64,000 nt of DNA, taken from Microplitis mediator. Taxonomy: Eukaryota; Arthropoda; Insecta; Hymenoptera; Braconidae. Below the pieces are notes generated by a model that was not told where the DNA came from, did not search any database, and worked only from the letters and a program-made list of their open reading frames with translations. The position numbers and the translations under genes were made by a program. Positions 31,066 to 43,000 of the stretch are shown here, piece after piece (within the stretch, counting starts at the first letter, position 1; each line of letters opens with the position of its first letter). The stretch spans positions 20,273,563-20,337,562 of the forward strand of contig NC_079971.1 of NCBI RefSeq assembly GCF_029852145.1, read 5' to 3'.

Positions 31066-31389
31066 TATATATTTTTATTATTATTATTTACACAAATTCG
31101 AACTGTTATTTATAAAATTTTATTGTTTTTTAAAACAAAATTCTACTTACGAAACTCCAAAATACAAATATTTGTAAACGTTTTGTTTGTATGAATACCA
31201 CATATATTTATGTATAAATATCACTTAGGTTATATTATTATTGTTGATTTATATGGATACGTTTACTCGTCGTTTAAAGTCTCCGTGATGTACACTTATA
31301 AAACATAGATGTCACATGTGTGGAATACTAAAGAAAAGTTTACATGGATACGGTCCGAGAGTGCGGAGCGCAGTGGCGGTAAATGTCAG

Positions 31390-31401
31390 TTTGGCGCGAA
31401 A
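31390..31401. promoter_or_regulatory. E2F-type site upstream of DDX23
   Basis: TTTGGCGCGAAA is a perfect E2F/DP consensus (reverse complement TTTCGCGCCAAA), about 325 bp before the DDX23 start codon, in a small GC-rich island (GAGTGCGGAGCGCAGTGGCGG). Functional use is inference. Confidence 0.45.
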
Positions 31402-31739
31402 TTTAAAAAATAAAATTTAAATTTATCTAAAAGATTTCATTTCTACTCCATTTTTTTTGTCTGAAAGTTAAATGGTCACAAGAATTTCTTACTTTTACTA
31501 AGTATTAATAATTTAAATTTAAAAAAAATTACATTATCTAAATGTAAAATGGCGGCAATCATTCATGATAGGAAAAATTTTTTTCTACACTAATTATTAA
31601 ATATAAGAAACTCAATAAATGCACTTAGCTTATGACTAATTTGTTTTAAACTCACTAATAAATAGATTATAGTAAATATCAATAATAATAATTATTACGC
31701 TATTTTGAAAAAATTTTGTTTTAAGATTTAAAACTATTT

Positions 31740-32854
31740 TATGATACTGAAGTTACCCGAGGTCTAATAATTTTTTGATTTTTTTAAAACTATAAATTAT
31801 AAAAAATAAAGCACTCTCTGATGCTTCGCATCATGAGTCGTGCAAAAATACACTGGTCCCAAAAATTAAGGGATAGAAAAAAAATTCTAAATTTTTGGGT
31901 GATTTTCAACGTGCTGTAACTCGGTGAAAAATGGTCGTAGAAAAAAATCAAAAAAAGCAAATTGTAGCTTTAAGTTTCTAGTATTTAGATCTGGACTTAA
32001 AATTTTTTATCATGCACGGTTCTGGAGTAATCCTAAGAAAACCAACGAAAAAAAAAATTTTCAAAATTTTTACTCGTCTTCCAACAAGTCTAGGGGCTTC
32101 AATAAATTTTTTTGGATAATCTGACCTTACGACTCTTTTAGGAAATTTTATGCCCTTTAATTTGTCGGCGTCAAAAAGTCTCTACGACAATTTGGCGCCG
32201 AGTTATCATTGATCAAAGCAAAAAAGTCCATTTTGGCTTTGATAATTAATAACTCCGGATGTATTGGTCGTACAGAGAATAGAAGTAGGGTTTTGAAAAC
32301 TGCAAAACATTCTCTATAAGGCAAAATTAGTGGCTTTTGATGGAAAAATTTTTTTTTAAGCGATAATGTTTATTAAAAAACAGGTAAAAATTCGCATATA
32401 TAAGGATATTCAGAAATCTTGTTATTACTTTGGATATAACGGATGAACAAAGGATACCGTCGTTTTTTTTCAACCTCAAAGTGTCCTGAAAAAACCCTGA
32501 AAATTTCAAATCGTTGCGATTTTTCTTTCTTAGTGTCCCGAAGCTTTAAATTTATCGATTTTGCCAAAAATCACCATAATTGGTAGTTTCTCGGTTTTTG
32601 TTCATTGTTTCGATTTCAAAATGTTTTTTTCACCGATAATTTTAATTTCTTTGATCAAAAAGATTGATAATCGAAAAAAATTGGAAAAAAAAAATTTTCA
32701 AAAAAATGTATAAAAAAATAAAAATTGCGCCTATAGATCTTTTAATTTCCTACATGTGCATATTTTTATTTTTTATTTTTGTGTAATTGATTTTTCGAAA
32801 AAAAAAAAAAAAAATCCGAAAATTATTCATTGTCTGCTAACTTTTAGGATCACA
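31740..32854 (+). mobile_element. GATACTGAAGTTAGCCGACG-family MITE split by a ~880-bp insert
   Basis: The 5' third is at 31740-31812 (ATGATACTGAAGTTACCCGA) and the rest at about 32700-32854 (ATTGCGCCTATAG, then TTCCTACATGTGCATA, ending CTGCTAACTTTTAGGATCA). The part between is foreign to the family and is annotated separately. Confidence 0.65.
31813..32700. mobile_element. Inserted element with CACTGGTCCCAAAAATTAAGG end
   Basis: Inserted in the MITE above. From ~31850 it reads TACACTGGTCCCAAAAATTAAGG, then GTGAAAAATGGTCG and AAAAAGCAAATTG; the same order of blocks occurs at 63181 (TACACTTATCCAAAAAATTAAAGG, GTGAAAAATGATCG, AAAAAGCAAATTG). A short hairpin GATGCTTCGCATC precedes it. The ends are not sharply defined, so boundaries are approximate. 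Confidence 0.5.
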
Positions 32855-32954
32855 CTATTTTTAATAAAATTTATGAATCATAACATTAAATATCTGTAAA
32901 TTAATAAAATTTATCCTAAATAATTTATTGATGTCAACAATTTTTTTGATTTAT

Positions 32955-33160
32955 GAATCTGAATGTAGCAAACATCAAACAAATTTAAAATTACATATAA
33001 CTAAGGTAAATAATCAAAAAAATAACAATTTTTAAAAATATACTTATTAATTTCAAAATTTTTTAAATGTACATTTTTTAATAATTTTATTTTATTTATT
33101 ATTCACTCTATTTATTAACAATTTTAAATTTGTCTGATGTCTGCTACATTCACACTCATT
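32955..33160. mobile_element. GAATGTAGCAGACATC-family palindromic MITE
   Basis: Starts near TGAATGTAGCAAACATC and ends GATGTCTGCTACATTCACA, the inverse complement. Same family as 17371-17565. Confidence 0.6.
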
Positions 33161-33448
33161 TTGTGAATTAAAAAAAATTTTTTTTTTTAACATTAAACTA
33201 TTCGAAAAATATCTTTTAGTTACCAAAGATCATTTGGTACCAAAATCTAAACAATTGATTTTTTGTAGTTTGACATATTATTGCTATCTACGTCTAATTA
33301 ATGATTTAGTGACTAAGTAATTAAAAAAAACTCACTTGATTTTTTTCTTTAATGGTTCATTTTGCCTCTTTTTCTTTTCCTAACACTTCACTTAAACACA
33401 AAAAGAAATTATCCGCTCTCACTTTGCACTGATAATTAATACATGAAC

Positions 33449-33635
33449 CTGAACTTAACAGACAATTAACAATTGTCGGATTATTTTTCAACAAATCGAT
33501 TAAAAGAAAAAAATTTGTACATGTAGAAAATTGAAAAAACTATAGGTGCAATTATCTGAAATGTTGTTTTCTTTATAGTTTATCGTTTCCGATAAAATTC
33601 AAAAATTATTCGACGTCGGCTAACTTCAGTATCAT
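33449..33635 (-). mobile_element. GATACTGAAGTTAGCCGACG-family MITE
   Basis: Reverse orientation: begins CCTGAACTTAACAGACAATT and ends CGACGTCGGCTAACTTCAGT-ATCAT. Adjacent and head-on to the copy at 33654. Confidence 0.65.
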
Positions 33636-33653
33636 GTAAAAATACACATAATT

Positions 33654-33857
33654 TATGATACTAAAATTAGCCGACGTCTTACAATTTTTGAATTTTTTTT
33701 CAAAGCGATAAATTACAAAGAAAATATTTTTAAAAAATTGCACTTTTAGTTTTTTAAATTTTCTACCTGTGCATATTTTTATTAAATTTTTATATTGAAT
33801 TGATTTGTTGAAAAAAAAAAAATCTAAAAATTATTAATTGACTACAAACTTTAGTCA
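33654..33857 (+). mobile_element. GATACTGAAGTTAGCCGACG-family MITE
   Basis: Begins TATGATACTAAAATTAGCCG, contains TTCTACCTGTGCATA, ends diverged near CAAACTTTAGTCATA. Forms an inverted pair with 33449-33635, 18 bp apart. Confidence 0.6.
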
Positions 33858-34330
33858 TATTTCATTTTACGATATTTTTGATCAAAATTGTAACACTTAT
33901 CACTCACAGAACTTTTAATAAACAAAAAAAAATCACAGTAACACAATTTAAAATGTCAGAGCACTCGGGATGTGAAAAATTAGTTTCAGAATAATTTTTA
34001 AAAGAAAAAAAAAATACTCAGCTGATCACTAACAATTTTTAAACTCTTTAACATATTAATAATAATAAATAAAAATAATTATAATTAATTTATAAAACAT
34101 TAATTGTGAATGTTAACGAGCGCCATGCTCTGGACGGTATAAAAGTTGACATCAAGTAATTTAATTATTTTTGTTATTTATATTGAGAGTCTAAAAAAAA
34201 TTACTGTTCCTAAATTTTCATTAGGTAGTAGAGAAATTGTTTTTTGCCGAAATTTAAATTAATTACGTCGTAAAAATTGTTAATTATTTATTTAAATCGC
34301 GAACTCGAAGCTGTCTGTCACTGTCATGGC

Positions 34331-34470
34331 GGTAAATTCAAATTTGAGGCGCTACAGTGGCGACAATCGGAACAGACGTGCGCAGTAGAGAGGAAAAGTT
34401 TCGTGCTCAGTCAGTCTCCCGCTTTAACGTCGCTTACGATTCTCACTGGACTTCGTTAAAATAATTAGTT
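34331..34470 (+). promoter_or_regulatory. GC-rich promoter-like island with tandem initiator motif
   Basis: GGCGCTACAGTGGCGACAAT and CAGACGTGCGCAGTAGAG stand out from the AT-rich surroundings. TCAGTCAGTC at 34407-34416 contains two overlapping TCAGT initiator pentamers. This probably marks a transcription start for the plus-strand unit whose first ATG is at 34818. A 60-codon frame across the island lacks coding character. Confidence 0.4.
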
Positions 34471-34817
34471 TAATTATTATAAAACTCAGTAACAAATGTC
34501 TAATTACTTTCAATAAATTTTTAAATAATTAATACACATCTTGAGATAATAAATATAGAGCGTCAGCAAACGTAACCTTTTAAATAAATTAAATAAATCG
34601 TTGGCTTGGTTTTTGTATTAATGTACGCCGTGTTCGTTGTCGTAATTTTAACACCTAAATAAAAGTTATTAAATGTCCGAGTTTAATTAAAATTTTTATT
34701 TTTAAATTATAATTACAGATCCGTAATTGAATAATTGCCGAAATTTTATTTATTTAGTAAGTTTTTATAATTAAGGTTATTAATTTTTGAGTCGAGACAG
34801 GCCGACTAGAAGTTAAA

Positions 34818-35823
34818 ATGGCGGTAAAAGTAAGTTGATGTAAAAATTCTATAATTTTTTTTTTCTACAAAAAAGAAATCTAGTTTATAAATTATGAAAG
34901 ACAGTAAAGTTAGCAAGAGTTTGAATGTAGCAGACAGACAAATTTAAAATTATTAATAAATATAGTAAATAATTAAGAAAATTAAATTTAAATTAAAAAA
35001 AAATGCGCATTTAAAAAATTTTGAAATTAATAAATGCATTTCTTGTAAATATTATTTTTTTAAATAGACCGAATTCGGTGGATTAATGAAGAAAAAATAA
35101 AAACGATATGATCCTGAAGTTAACATTATACTGAAGTTAGCCGACGTTTAATAATTTTTGGATTCTTTTTTGTACAATAAATTATAAAAAAAAAATATTT
35201 GAAAAAATTGCACTCGTAAAATTTGCACTTAAAATAAACGAAAACTAAAAATATGCACATGTAGAAAATTAAAAAAAATACAGGTGCAATTTTTTGAAAT
35301 AATTTTTTTTTACAGTGCGTTGGCTAAAAAAAAATCCAAAAATTATCAGACGTCTGCTAACTTCAGTATCATGAAGTTAAAAGACAATTAACAATTTTCG
35401 GATTTTTTTTTTCAGTTGGAATCTGATTTGTTCACTGGTCGGAATTATCTTGCACAGAAGTTTATTCAATTATTTATCGAAAATAACGATAATAATTATG
35501 GTAAGAATGATATTTTAAATATAAATTATATTTTTAATTTATTCCATAAAATTAATTTTGTTTCAGTAGCATTTTCGAAAATACTATTGAAGTATTTAGG
35601 GGAAGGGGGGGAGACAAAACGTGGTACCCCCAAAATTTTATAAAAAAAAAACTTGCTGGAAATTTGAAATGACGTCAGCCAAGGTAACGAAAGATCACTT
35701 TTGTAACACAATAAATTTTTTCATCAATCATTGAACTATTGAATAGTAGAAATTATCAATATTTTTTTTTTCTTTTATAGAAACTAAAAGAATTGTCTGC
35801 TGGTCTGGAAGTTTCGGGATGGG
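34818..35823 (+). CDS. Doubtful short multi-exon transcription unit
   Basis: ATG at 34818 in good context (AAAATGG) gives MAVK and a consensus donor GTAAGT at 34830. A possible second exon (35416-35500: LESDLFTGRNYLAQKFIQLF onward) has acceptor TTTTTTTTTTCAG and donor GTAAGA; a third (35781-35823: ETKRIVCWSGSFGM) has acceptor TTTTATAG and donor GTGAGT. The frame is continuous to at least 46 codons but no terminal exon is clear. The acceptor of exon 2 lies in a DNA stretch resembling the GAAGTTAACAGACAATTAAC end of a MITE. The product is not recognised. A long non-coding RNA is an equally good explanation. Confidence 0.3.
34920..35060 (+). repeat. Partial GAATGTAGCAGACATC-family MITE
   Basis: Begins TTGAATGTAGCAGACAGAC and continues with ATTAATAAATATAGTAAATAA as in 17371-17565. 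The far terminus is missing. Confidence 0.5.
35127..35372. mobile_element. GATACTGAAGTTAGCCGACG-family MITE, inverted-duplicate form
   Basis: Has GAAGTTAGCCGACGTTTAAT at the left and CGTCTGCTAACTTCAGTATCA at the right, with inner GCACTCG..TATGCACATGTAGAAAATT. It resembles two copies fused head-to-head and lies directly before the doubtful exon at 35416. Confidence 0.55.
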
Positions 35824-36051
35824 GTGAGTGATCTTCGTTTATCAAATGTATAATTTTTTACAATTGAATAGTTTTACCAATTCAACAATATTTTTAAGCT
35901 ATTAAATGCCGAGCTCTAAATACTTGGCATCGATTAATTTTCGTAATTATTATCACACCAATTACAGAAAAAATTTTTTTGAATATTTATTTTTTTTTAT
36001 GTTATTTTACTCGGATCAGATGACTGGAAATTTTATCCCGTCGCACAAATA

Positions 36052-36063
36052 TATATATGTATA

Positions 36064-36113
<50 letters not shown>
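36052..36113. repeat. TA microsatellite
   Basis: About 60 bp of alternating TA with two interruptions. Confidence 0.9.
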
Positions 36114-36116
<3 letters not shown>

Positions 36117-36414
36117 CATGACCAAATATATATATAGATACCAATATACTTAATCGCTATTGGAAGGACTTTTGGCTGTCCTTGGTCACAAATTTTTTCA
36201 GGTCAAGTTATTTAAGAAGTTCCAGGAGTAAAAGGGATAAAATTTAAATAAAAAGATATTAATATATGACACTCCAAAGAAATTGATTATATTTAAAGGG
36301 TAAGATATAATCTTATAATTACTTACTAATATCTACTCAATAGTTTATAGTGTAAATTTAATTATAAATTACAGTAAAAATTCACGTTTCGACGTTCGTG
36401 TCCATACTTTATAA

Positions 36415-37097
36415 TAGCGATTAAATTCGTAGGAAATAGGACTAGGAAATAAATAAATTGGACGTTAAGTACATTTATTTATGACTTCCTCAGCAACGAA
36501 AATCAAAACCCAAAAAATTTTTGTAAGCCATCACATGACAATTGTAGTAATAACACATATTAGATTAGATTGTATACCTTATTCTTATAATTCAATCGTC
36601 TAATACATAGAAATTATGAAGAAGGACCTTAGATATTAAAATTATTGCCATAACCCGACTCATTCTTACTATCAAAGTTTGACTTTAAATTAATTATCGT
36701 TAATTCAACTCAATAATTTCTCAAAAATAATAATAAATCATATTTTTAAAACGTGGTGGCATAGAGAGAACCTTAATTGTTAAATATTTTAGTTGAATTA
36801 ACAATAATTAATGTAAGTCAAACTTTTATAATAAGAATGAGTCGGGTTATGGCAATAATTTTAATATATCAGGTCCTTCTTCTTAGTTTCTATGTACTAG
36901 ACAAGTGAATTATAAGAATAAAGTATACAATCTAATCTAATATATGTTATTACTACAATTGTCATGTGATTGCTTACAAAAATTTTTTGGGTTTTGATTT
37001 TCGTTGCTGAGGAAGTCATAAATAAATGACGAAACGTCCAACTTATTTAAATTAATTCATTTATTTCCTAGTCCATTTCCTACGAATTTAATCGTTA
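36415..37097. mobile_element. Palindromic foldback element with TAGCGATTAAATTCG ends
   Basis: Left TAGCGATTAAATTCGTAGGA, right complement ending TCCTACGAATTTAATCGTTA; arms pair nearly throughout, for example GACTTCCTCAGCAACGAAAA against TTTTCGTTGCTGAGGAAGTC, and ATTGCCATAACCCGACTCAT against its complement. Centre near 36755. No ORF. Confidence 0.75.
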
Positions 37098-37427
37098 GTA
37101 AAAATTAACTCATAATACGTAACAATGGTGTCTATTGTTATAGCCTGCATGTTTTCATTTACTAAACATGAGAATATTGCCGCGGAAATTTTGAATAAAA
37201 CGGGTCCAGAGCTTACAAAGTTCACCACTTGAATCGGGTGTGAAACCACCACTCAAATTGACATGAATGAGAGACCAGTTGATTATTTTTAATAATATTA
37301 TTCAAGATGACGATTATAATTAAGGTAATAACAATTTTATAAAATTACAGAATTATAATTTTGACAATATTTTTTGTTAACTTCACAAATAAATTAAATT
37401 TCTGTAATTTTTTTATGATCCGGGAAG

Positions 37428-38064
37428 ACATCAGTTGCCTACAATTTTTTTGCCAATTGTATTAAATGCCTACAATATTTTTGCGTACATAATAAATGCA
37501 TACTGCTCAGTATCTTACTGCTCAGTTACCTACCAAACTTTATTGCCTACAGTTCTATTGCCTACAAAAATAAAAAATATGAACATATAAATGAATATAT
37601 TTTCAATCATTAACAATATTAATTAATTTTTAATCTAATAGAAAACTTAATGAAGTTTCCAGTTAATATTGTGGAAACTACCGTGGTTTTGATATTTTTC
37701 AGATCATTTGAGTTTTTTTTTTTTTTTAAATCGGTCCTGAACATTCATCATTTCTCATCAATAAGTACTTGATTTTCTTAGCAAATAAATCAGAAGCTTC
37801 TCTACATTAATCAGGTATTTCTCTGATGGGCACACAGTTGAATAGTAATCAATTGGATATTATAAAATATTTTTTTAGTAGGCAACAGAACAGTCTGCAA
37901 TAAATTTTGTATGCAATTCGAATATATATATTTTATTTTTGTAGGTAATAGAACTGTAGGCAATAAAGTTTGGTAGGCAACTGAGCAGTATGCAATTATT
38001 ATGTACGAAAAAATATTGTAAGCATTTGATACAATCGGCAAAAAAATTGTAAGCAGCTGATGCC
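37428..38064. mobile_element. Palindromic foldback element rich in TTGCCTAC motifs
   Basis: Left ACATCAGTTGCCTACAATTT, right GGCAAAAAAATTGTAAGCAG-CTGATGCC. The octamer TTGCCTAC / GTAGGCAA occurs several times in each arm (for example CTTTATTGCCTACAGTTCTA and its complement), so the arms are themselves built of a short subrepeat. Confidence 0.7.
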
Positions 38065-38065
38065 T

Positions 38066-38244
38066 TATGATTCTGAAGTTAACAGACAATTAATAATTTT
38101 CCGAATTTTTTTCAACAAATCTATTGCAAAAAAATGCACATGTAGGAAATTAAAAAAATTATAGATGCAGTTTTAAAAAAAATATTTTATCGTTTTGAAA
38201 AAAATTCAAAAAATTATTAGACGCCGGCTAACTTCAGTATCATA
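38066..38244 (-). mobile_element. GATACTGAAGTTAGCCGACG-family MITE
   Basis: Begins TATGATTCTGAAGTTAACAG, ends CGCCGGCTAACTTCAGTATC-ATA; contains GCACATGTAGGAAATTAAAA. It abuts the preceding foldback element. Confidence 0.7.
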
Positions 38245-38325
38245 GTTTATTTTAGTCGATAATATTGAAGTTTTTAATAATTTTCAATAATTTTTTTAAA
38301 CTAATGAAGATTTTTTATTTTATTT

Positions 38326-38660
38326 TTCAGTTGGTGCAAAACTTTGACGGTTAGTCTCAAACTCAGAGCAACAGAGGTGGTTTCAAAATGAAATGGCTTC
38401 AGATAATGAGTAGTAGAAATTACAGCCGCCGAGGTGAAAAAAAAAATAATAAGTTCAGACTAAAATAATTCTTAAAATACAAAATTTTTATGTATATTAA
38501 TTGTCTGCTGGTCTATACGTTCCTCGTCGTGGTGAGTGATTTTTTTAATAACATTTAAAATTTTAATAGTATAACTATTTAAATAGTTTTACAATTTTGT
38601 TTGATTACAAGATAAGTTGAACTCTGAGTACTTCCCTGATTAAAAACTCCGATCGCAAGT
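38326..38660 (+). repeat. Diverged duplicate of the 35411-35950 segment
   Basis: TTTTCAGTTGGTGCAAAACT parallels TTTTCAGTTGGAATCTGATT at 35410. ATTGTCTGCTGGTCT...GTGGTGAGTGAT at ~38497 parallels ATTGTCTGCTGGTCT...GGGGTGAGTGAT at ~35791, and the resemblance continues past the donor-like GTGAGT (AATAGTTTTAC, then GAACTCTGAGTACTT against GAGCTCTAAATACTT). So the second and third putative exons of the doubtful unit exist twice. They could be alternative exons or a duplicated non-coding segment. Confidence 0.5.
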
Positions 38661-38879
38661 CAATCGGTCAATCGAAATGCGCTCTCTGAGTGCTCTCACA
38701 GACTCCGAAAAGTAAATATTCTTGGATTGACTGTAATTTATTTCAATCAAAAAATAATGTTTAACTTTAATTTTCAATCGGATTCAATCGGTAGTTTTCG
38801 ATTAAATTCGATTAAAATTATCTATCAGTTTTAAGGGGAATCGTCACTGGGCCTCTTTCACACACTCAGAAAAATAAAC

Positions 38880-39480
38880 GAGACTGTCTTTGTTGCACTC
38901 GTAGCCCTGAGTAAAAATATTCATTGAAAAGGATTGAAAATTATTTCAATTCTTTTCAATCCCTCGGAGGTTTTTGAAAGTATTGAATGAAATTGAAATT
39001 TCGATCATTCGAATACTTTCTAATTCTTGAAATGGAATTCAAAAGTATTGAGAAGAATTCAATCTTTCTAAATTTCAATACCTTCCAATATGGAATTATT
39101 TTCGCATTGAGAAGGATTCAGAAAGATTCAAAAATTTCAATTCATTTTAATTTTATTCAATCCTACACTCGATCCGAAATATGGAACTATTTTGGTCTTG
39201 AGAAGGATTCAGAAAGATTCAAAAATTTCAATTCATTTGAATTATTTTCAATCCCATACGTGACTCTATAATTCGAAACGGTATTGAAAAATATTCAAAA
39301 AGATTAAAAATATCAATTCATTTAAATCTTTTCCAATTCCTCGGAAGTTTAGAAATTCTTATATTATTTTTGGATTTAAAAGTATTAATTTTATGTCCAA
39401 ATGAAAACCTTGGGGTATAGAAAGTATTCAAAAGTATTCAATTCTCATCATTTTCAATACTTTTCAATGAATATTTTTAA
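38880..39480. repeat. Degenerate ~90-bp tandem repeat
   Basis: TTGAGAAGGATTCAGAAAGA plus TTCAAAAATTTCAATTCATT occurs at ~39105 and ~39198; weaker versions precede and follow. All are variants of ATTGAAA(A)TATTCAA, so the tract is nearly symmetric on both strands. The 94-codon frame here is a product of this composition. Confidence 0.5.
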
Positions 39481-40053
39481 TCAGGGAGAGTAAATGAGAA
39501 TTTAAAACAAAGTTTCTCGGAGACGAATTAGAATTTGTGAAATTACGAAATTTTTAACCCTCTTTTAAGGTTTTAAAAAACGCTAGAGACTCTCTATTTT
39601 AGGTTTCCATGTGTTTGTCCGTGAATTCAATTGAATTTAAAATCCGTTGACATTACCCCTTAACCGAAGTTTTTTTAAGTTTGACTCATATTTATTCCAG
39701 TAGTTATTATAACTACTATTGCAAAAAAAGTCATATTTTTTATCGTTATCGTGTTGCGAACAGCCGCAATTTTCATATTTTATTCCCTCAAATAACGGCA
39801 ACGTATTTCAATACTGAAAATCTCTTTTTAAATCATACAGAATAATGTCTGACTTCGAATGCCATCAAACTTAAAAATTAGTATGGGAAATATTTCCATA
39901 ATTTAATTTATGTCAGAAGCTATCAAATAATTTGACTGATATTATTGAGCATCAAACGCTAAGAGAAATATTTTTATAAAATATTCTAGAGAAAAAAATC
40001 CCTGGGGCGAAACCAAATGCGAAATCTCTTGAAATATTTTATTACTAGTATTG
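39481..40053. other. Intergenic stretch, nothing recognised
   Basis: No gene-like frame and no recognisable repeat. It lies downstream of AMT on the minus strand. Confidence 0.4.
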
Positions 40054-40059
40054 TTTATT
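40054..40059 (-). terminator. Poly(A) signal of AMT
   Basis: TTTATT on plus (AATAAA on minus), 12 bp beyond the AMT stop codon. Confidence 0.55.
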
Positions 40060-40071
40060 ACTTAAAAAAAT

Positions 40072-43000
40072 TTATTTTTTTCCAGTATAATAATTAGGTT
40101 TAATAAAAGGCATTTTGGTAACTGTAGCTTTCCATGTTTTTCCTCTGACTTGAACTAATAAATTGCTACCATTTTTAGCGTATTTCGTTGGTACATATCC
40201 CATTGCAATTGACTTTCCTAGAGTAGGACTTGGTCCTCCAGAAGTAACAACTCCTATTTTTTCACCCAATTCGTCTAATATCGACGAATTTTCTCGCGCA
40301 GGTGGCCCTTTGTTTATTGTCAATCCGATCCGTTTTTTCCGTACCCCTTGTTCTATTTGTGATAAGATTCTTTCCACGCCTGGAAAATTTGCTTCTTCAC
40401 GTCTACGCTTTGCTGTTAATTTTTTAATTAATTAGTGAGAGTGATATTTAAATCAATAAATTAACGGGATAAATAAAATAATTTTTTACCAACTAGCCAA
40501 GTAAGTCCAGCTTCGATAGGTGTTGTTTCTTCATTGATATCATGCCCATATAAACATAAACCAGCTTCTAGTCTGTGTATAGAAAAAATTAATGTCAATT
40601 ATTTATGATACTGAAGTTCGCCGACGTCTAATAATTTTTGGATTTTTTTTTAAGCGAGAAATTATAAAAAAATAGCTATTTTCGATACGTAGGATTAAAA
40701 AGAGGGTTTGCGGCATGCTTGGATTGGCGACACAAGTCTTGGGTTATGCCGCATTCTCAACGAGAACGAGTACATACATCTTTCTCGCACGAGCGAAGCG
40801 AGTGCGAGAGAGATGTAGGTACGAGTTCTCGTTGTGAATGTAACATATCCCTAGACGAGTGTTGACAATACATGCATACCGTATCCCTCTTTTTAATCCT
40901 TTGTATCGAACAATATTTTTTATAACGACTGCCTTTAAAGTTTAATCGAGAGGAATTCAATCATTTAGAGAATAAAAAATTACCTTCTAAATATAAACAA
41001 TTGTACAAGTGTAAATAATAACAATCTATTCATGTTTTATTTTTCAATTGAATTCTATTAATTAGTTTATTAATTTTATTAATTAAAATCTCTGACTGTT
41101 TTTAATAATGTGAAAATTTTTATTGAACGATTAATAATATGATAATAATATTATTTTCACAATACAAACACACAAGTTATGATATTCAATAAGAATAAGA
41201 AACATATGATCACTATGCAGGTTTCCAATTGTCGTCTTTCTATTTGCGCATGTGCGAATTTCAGGATAAATGCGACAGTAGGAGTATATGGAGAAAAAAG
41301 TATCACTATCTTTTTCTAACTCGAGTGAACGACGGTTGCTAGGTAATTTGTATACATTTCCTATAGGCAATTACTTTTCAGCACAGTAAAATCATGCTGA
41401 AAAGTCCAACAGCTGATTTTTCGACATCGTTCTATAGTTTCGTCGAGCTATCGAGAGAAAGACCTATTTTACTCGCGCCACACGACGCTCGAATATTGAA
41501 CTTTAAAGGCAGCAGTTATAAAAAAAATATTTCAAAAAATTGCACTTGTAGTTTTTTAAATTTTCTACATGTGCATATTTTTATTTTTTTTTTTCTTCAA
41601 ATTTAATTGTTAAAAAAAAATCAAAAAATTTCTAATTATCTGCTAACTTCAGGACCGTAATTATTTCATTAATTACATCAATAATTAGACTGCCAAGTGC
41701 TATATTTAGCGCTCATTTGTAGAAATTTATGTAAATTAATGATTTACTGTATCGTGTTTTAGCATGAATGTGAAAAAATGTATAGAGGATCATGTGGAAA
41801 AGTTTTTGTACGATAGTAATTCAGAAATCAGTCGATTTACCCGAAATCTCTCTTGAAAATTAATTTTTTACAGCTGATATTACTCGGGGGTCAGAAAATT
41901 TGATGTTTTCAGTCTGATTACTCTTTTTTTTTTGGAGCTCGTTGATCTATTTTTGAATTTCTTTAAAAATTTTGTACCTTTCTAAGTCTGATGTATTAGA
42001 AAATTATTTAATTACGAGAAAATAAGCAAAGACTAAATCCAGAATCTTCATTGTAAAAAATCGGGAGTGAATCTGGATTTTATTTCAATCTGGATTCACT
42101 CCGTCATTAGGAGTTCCAGAGTTTTTAAAAAAATTACTCTGTATACGGAGTGAACAGGGAGCTTTTTTTTCAGCAGAATGATTTCGGAGTGATCTGGATT
42201 TTATTTAAATCCGCATTCCCTCCGATCTGGAGTTTCAATGTTAAAATAAACTCCCGTTCGAAGTGAATTTTACTCTCAAGAAATTAAATACAGTCGACTA
42301 CTAAAAATTTCCCCACGTCCCCTAAATCAGGCTTATGACGGGCCAACTTGCCTGACCATCTTTTGGACACAGTAACAGCGGCTCATTACGCCCAAGCTTG
42401 TTTTAATAAAAGAAAAATACGAACCTTAAACTATCACGTGCACCTAGACCAGCTAATTTGACTTCATCATTTTCCAAAATCATTTCAACAATATCAGTAG
42501 CATATTTCCCTTCGATAGATATTTCAAAACCATCTTCTCCAGTGTAACCACATCGTGTAATCCTTACATTAAATTTATCAATCTGCGTCTCAATGGAATT
42601 CATAAATAGAAGAGTATTTAAATTTATGTCAACAAGTTTTTGCAATACTTTCGCCGCCATCGGCCCCTGAAGAGCAATCAGTCCTTGATCCAAAGGATCC
42701 AGGTACTCTAGATGAACTCGTCTCCCGCGTTTATCAAACTCATCCTAATGAAATTCCTCATATTGTTTAACATGTCCAACAATGTCATTTAATATATTAA
42801 CATACCTTACGTTGGCTAAATAAATCAATGTCCGCATCTCTACGACCGGCATTAGATACGACGTAAAAACGATCGTCGCCATCTTTGGTAATTATTAAAT
42901 CATCTAGTATTCCTCCATTGTCGTTTGTAAATACCGTCAGCGTAGCGCCGCCAATTTTAAGATTTTTTAAATCAGCTGTTGTCAGACTTTCTAAAAATTC

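Larger units (their letters stand above)
31402..34330. other. Intergenic stretch between DDX23 and the next island, mostly MITEs
   Basis: Apart from the elements listed separately (31740-32854, 32955-33160, 33449-33635, 33654-33857) the sequence is AT-rich with no gene-like frame. Confidence 0.5.

Noticed and set aside
32327..32567. Minus-strand frames near 32.4 kb
   Set aside because: They lie in a mobile element insert and overlap each other in different frames; composition is AT-driven.
34277..34459. 60-codon frame across the promoter-like island
   Set aside because: Overlaps the initiator motif and has no coding character; more likely 5' flank.
36052..36113. CRISPR-like or origin-like regular repeat
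   Set aside because: Simple TA microsatellite in a eukaryotic genome; no spacers. No CRISPR arrays exist in this window.
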